A stretch of DNA of 64,000 nt from Opisthorchis felineus. Its lineage: Eukaryota > Platyhelminthes > Trematoda > Opisthorchiida > Opisthorchiidae. Of the stretch, positions 59,791 to 64,000 are shown one piece after another (within the stretch, counting starts at the first letter, position 1; each line of letters starts with the position of its first letter). A model generated the notes under the pieces. That model ran no database searches. It was given only the letters and a program-made list of their open reading frames with translations, and was not told the origin of the DNA. The stretch lies in assembly GCA_004794785.1 (NCBI GenBank), contig SJOL01006407.1:118258-182257 (forward strand). Reading direction: 5' to 3'. The translations under genes were made by a program, and so were the position numbers.

Positions 59791-61119
59791 CATATATGGA
59801 GTAAACTAAATTAAATTAAGTAAATTTATTCTCTATAAAAGTGGGGATCCCAGAATGAGCTGTGGTTAGGATAAAAAACTAATTGGCATTTCAACAACTT
59901 TCACTTAACAGAGCATACAGTGACAGGAATAACACTTCCTGTGAGATTAGATACCAGTTTGCAAGCACAGAACCGTTGAAGCTTTAACTATATTTCAGAA
60001 GAGTAAGATATAAGTTGTGCTTTTCAGGCGAATCAAGAATTGAAGGTTGGTAGTCAAGGTTAACAGTTAGTCTCTCAAAAACCGTTCAACTCTCCATGGT
60101 TATCCGCGTTATGTTAGCGACTGATAAAGGTAAATTTATCTATGAAGGGCCTCTTTCCATGAAGGATGACAGTTCTGTTCACGGGAATACATTGAAAAGA
60201 CAGAAAGCGCTAGTACAAAGCCGGCGAATTTTAACTACCCTTATCCACAGCCTCCGCAATTTATCCAAAGTTGCGACCCTTACTTATGTTGGTCTCACCT
60301 ACTACGTCATTGCTCCACTGTCTTCAAATAGATTTTCAAAAAAGAGTGAGATGAGCTGATAACGAATTTACACTCCAAAGCACACTTTAAATGGCCTTGC
60401 ACTGCAACCTAAACGCATCTGATGCGTTCCGGACAAGATAGAAAATTCCCATAAATGGACACAGCTGTGCAAAATAGTTCATTTCCTTAAAAGCCTCATA
60501 GATTAATTTGTCGAATGAAGCAGCATAATAAGACCCCAGTCGAAAAAATTGCCAGTTTGTTTGAGAATTCCAAACCAAAGAAAACGAAATAATTGATAAA
60601 ATAACTTCTAATTTTTTTTGACAGCCCTGTCCTACAAACATACGATGCTATCGCTTGGTGGGATATTCCAATGCTTCCACCAGGTTGAAACCCGGCTGCA
60701 TGGTGAGGATTTGACAGAAGATTATTTCCACTTTGCTGACTGTAAAACACTGTTTTCTAATTGAAAAGATTTGATAACCTACTGTTATTGCTTCATTTCG
60801 TCAGGCTATTATATTTCTTTGGTTTGTTAGTTCAGGCCACTTCCTAATGATATCGAGTACCTAGGTGCTGCAGATCACAGCCTTATAGTTAAATAGAATG
60901 TGCATTCATAGAAATTGACTGCAAATAAAAGGTCAACCATCTCAACAAACCGCACCTGACCGGAATGTGAGGTAATTTATCCTCCTGGATGAAGTGCACT
61001 CCGAAATTTTCTGCTGAACTATTCTTTTTTGCTGACCGCCTGAATAGCAATCAAACATGTGCGCTAGCTATTTGATGAGTAGCATTCAGTCATATACATA
61101 CAGAATGCTCCGTCCTGGA
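59791..61119. other. Intergenic, nothing recognised
   Basis: Open frames at 60096-60359 (plus) and 60387-60750 (minus) have no recognisable domain. No shared repeat was seen. Confidence 0.5.
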
Positions 61120-64000
61120 GAAATTGGACTTTTCCGCGACAGCTCTCAAGTTTGAGTTTTGGACTGCACAGTCTCCTGATCCTCAAGGTTGGAGGCTGGA
61201 ACACGTGGCTACATGTTTCTTAAACTTAAACAAACTGGTAGTCCCACGCCAAAGGCCGCTACTTTGCTGTCAGGCTTTCAAGCTAAAGGCCAAAACGGCC
61301 GTCATATGATGTAAACAGCCGTGTCGCCTTGATTTCTGTGTACATCAGGCCGGACAAGCAAAAAAAAAGTTCAGTCTAACGCCAGATTTCTTTATGTTTC
61401 AAACAATTTTTCTTCTATTTTACCTCGCTCCGTTGGTAGTACTCTTTTTGTATGCCCTTCGGTTGGGACTGAGTAACTGAGTCGTCTTGTGTCGGTTTTG
61501 GCGGGTCAACCAGTGTCGACAACCGCAGGCATCTCAAAAGCAGAAGTCGGGGCTCTACGCCACGTTTATCCAGCTGCATTTAATTTAGCATTTAAAGGAA
61601 ACAGGAAATAGACTGCTTTTGCCGCAAACTAGACCTGCTTGACATCTACGTGTGATGCTCATCAGAAATAAGAATTCATGATCCGAACGCGGCCACCAAG
61701 CTGACTGCTCCTCCACTGCCAACTCACTCCTCATTTTCCAACTTTGGCGATCCGGAGCTGCCTGCGGCAGATTGTGCAGGGTTAGGCACGTTCTAATTCA
61801 CCGGACCCAATTGTCCTTCCTTGACTGGATATCACTTGGCAGTCACCTTTGTAAGGTTTGTCTGGCAACGTCCTTGAAGGAATCTCAGACTGAAAGTTTT
61901 GCGTTATCGTTTATTATCGAAATGATTTATCGAAATCGTACAGGTACAAGGTGATGTCCAACAGCGTGCAAGCCACGAACCTTAGTTGATCACGCCGTCA
62001 TCAGCTACTAATGTCGGGGATCAGTAACTGACTACCACCCCCTTCGTGTGGATTCTGACCGCACGCTGTCCCGGAGTAGCTTTTCCGGGCCTCCTAGGGA
62101 ACGGACAACTCTTTTGGCAACTGAGATTCTGGCAGATTTCCAAGTTGAGTTAAACTATGAGGTCGTCTTCTGAACTCTCTTTCAATTGTTTCACCGTCGG
62201 ATGTCAGTTGGCAGTAGCACGAGATCTCTACGTCCTTGAAAAAAGCCGGGATTTCACACGTGGCACGGCATTTGATATCATACAGAACAGTGGCAGTACT
62301 TGAATCTCGGAGAAATGTTCGCGCTGGTTTGGAACATAATTTAGGTCACAGAATTAGTGGGCTTTAAGCAAAACTGTGAAGCCTGGTGATTAAATGAGTC
62401 TAGGAAAATGGGTGGGGCGCAGAATGCAGGGAATTCCACAAGATTATCTCTGATGGTTCGGGGGACTATTTTGCGAACCACCTGTGAGCGAAGTCACCAA
62501 GGATTAAATTGGCCCAACAATTTTCAATAAGGACGGACGTCCCAGTTGCGGGGGAGGCATTTTGAACAACAAGTATCGTGCCACCTGCTGCCACCCAGCC
62601 AGTTTGTCGAGCTGCTCTAGAACAATGTAGGGTGGACCTGAAAACCTCCACGGTCTCACAGGTTTATGACTACAAATCCCTCGAGCACCACTGAACTCGT
62701 GGTACTGGTGACTTCTCAGCCTTATTGTGCAAGGGTGGTTTGGGAATATTTAGTCAGGGCCTGTCTGGTATATTCCCGTCTATTCATCAAAGGAAGATCG
62801 CTCAAGACAACTGATAAAATTAGTAATTGTGCCTTTTCCTGAAAAGGGGGTCTGTTAATGGATGCGGTAATTACAGAGGAATTGAACTGACCCCAGTCAT
62901 AACGGGAATAAGCTGTCCACACTTCTGGTGCTCCTGGATTTTTAAAGAGAATTTAGCTCTGTTGATCGACCTGTTCTCTCTAACACAGGTGCACAGCAAG
63001 AGGTGCCTCAGAGGTCTATCAATACAATAAGTCTTTTGTACTCCCAGAATTGCGGCTATGTATTAGTATATCGGAAGCTCTCTAAAAGCTTCTGAATGTT
63101 CACTCTGACCGTCCTTCAATTTCGTGAGTGACGCAGAAATGAAACAAACTCTAGGTGGTTTTGCAAACTCTGGTGTTCAAATAGTTGCTGACTGAAACCT
63201 TATCGATATCATTCTCGCCTTCGAAGAGGAGGAAATAGCGCATGTTCTTTTTTGAATGAACTGACCAAAGTCATCCCGTTCTTTTTGCATGGGTTTTGCA
63301 CCCACGATATGTAGGGGCATGGCCCCGGAAACGAAGTCACTGAACACGCCACTTACAATCCAAGGAAAGGCACTGGAATTTGTGGAGCGTTTTACGTGTC
63401 CTGAAATTTGTCTGAGTCATGCTTGTAGTACAACAAATGAGGTTTACGAACGAATCCCCATGGATCGGTTCTTGCTTGCTAGTATGAGATACCTATGGAG
63501 GCAAAGCGGTATCATTGAACCTCAAGGGACATGTGTATCATGCTACAATACGAGTTATTTTTTCTATATTTGAGAGACGTGAGACCAGCTGAAATGAGAA
63601 ATCTTCAGACCTTTGACAAGTTCTGTTTCAGAACCGTGGATTGCTGATGTTGGCGCCATCGAGTCCACAAGGAGTCAGTTATAACACGGGGTTTTCATGC
63701 AAGAGGAACTTCTACCGAAGGATGTGTCCAACACCAAAGACTGCGGTGGTTTAGCTGTGTTAAACGCGTATTTGTATCGTTTACAGAAAAGTGTTATACA
63801 CAGTGGCGCAAGCAGAGATGTGTTCAAAATGAGAACTGGCAAAGGGGCATGAAAACGATTACCATAAGTCTGGGTTCCTATAGTGCTACTCACCTTCCAG
63901 GGTGGAGGCACAGTTGGAAACGTTGCAAGATATGGCTGCCGATCGGTCAGTGAATTTCTTGTTGTCATTTTCTATTGGGATTGTCTGAATGTCCGTCTGG
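61120..64000 (+). mobile_element. RTE-like LINE, copy 3 (longest, runs to right edge)
   Basis: The 5' region has the GTCTCCTGATCCTCAAGG block (61170). The endonuclease is visible as S-E-I-R-I-H-D-P-N (about 61664) and F-G-D-P-E-L-P-A-A-D-C-A-G-L-G. RT palm pieces are G-N-Y-R-G-I-E-L-T-P-V-I-T (about 62869), matching G-N-x-R-G-I-S-L-T-P-V-I-T, and F-N-F-V-S-D-A-E-M-K-Q-T-L-G-G (about 63116). The YADD position is replaced by I-I-L-A (about 63205). Then F-A-P-T-I-C-R and A-L-E-F-V-E-R-F-T-C (63360), the thumb region M-R-Y-L-W-R-Q-S-G, R-N-L-Q-T-F-D-K-F (63600), and L-E-T-L-Q-D-M-A-A-D-R (about 63914). Stops and frameshifts occur throughout. This is the most complete copy, about 2.9 kb up to the edge, and gives the domain order for the family. 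Confidence 0.88.

Overview
The window reads as flatworm nuclear DNA, most likely from a digenean trematode. It has AT-leaning introns and intergenic DNA, one spliced gene, and a heavy load of old non-LTR, Penelope-like and hammerhead-bearing repeats; there are no operons or bacterial features. The tRNA-derived SINE and the LINE family resemble repeats I associate with liver-fluke genomes, but that narrower placement is a recollection, not something shown here.

The only gene I recognise is an NK6-class homeobox gene (NKX6 orthologue) on the minus strand. A 457-codon first coding exon (19899-21270) carries an engrailed-homology-like motif, a poly-Ala tract and the FWP motif of NK6 proteins. A ~13.2 kb intron follows, then a second exon (6570-6733) encodes homeodomain positions 1-46. 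The exon with the recognition helix was not found and presumably lies off the left edge.

Nearly everything else I can explain is mobile DNA. (i) Three copies of one RTE-like LINE, all on the plus strand: 38505-41240; 51560-53641, interrupted by another repeat; and 61120 to the right edge, the longest. (ii) Penelope-like elements (PLE): an RT fragment with YVDD at 33041-33437, a head-to-head pair at 55130-57966, and a GIY-YIG piece at 59080-59790. (iii) Two copies of a tRNA-derived SINE (12338-12526, 54396-54582). (iv) Three repeat families that fold as hammerhead ribozymes. Family A has a ~270-307 bp monomer in head-to-tail multimers, family B is attached to PLE ends, and family C lies just after a pol III B-box-like motif.

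The most unusual structure is the set of hammerhead repeats. Three sequence-unrelated families each have the conserved core, a palindromic stem III (ACCGGT, ACGT, ACAGCTGT) typical of dimeric hammerheads, and a pairable stem I. About ten inverted pairs of these repeats and PLEs all have the same polarity, minus copy on the left and plus copy on the right (5' ends facing). This suggests one shared insertion or inversion mechanism. Long stretches (22.7-25.7, 26.2-29.3, 29.4-33.0, 33.8-38.5, 41.2-44.5, 48.6-51.5 kb) hold nothing I can support as a gene.
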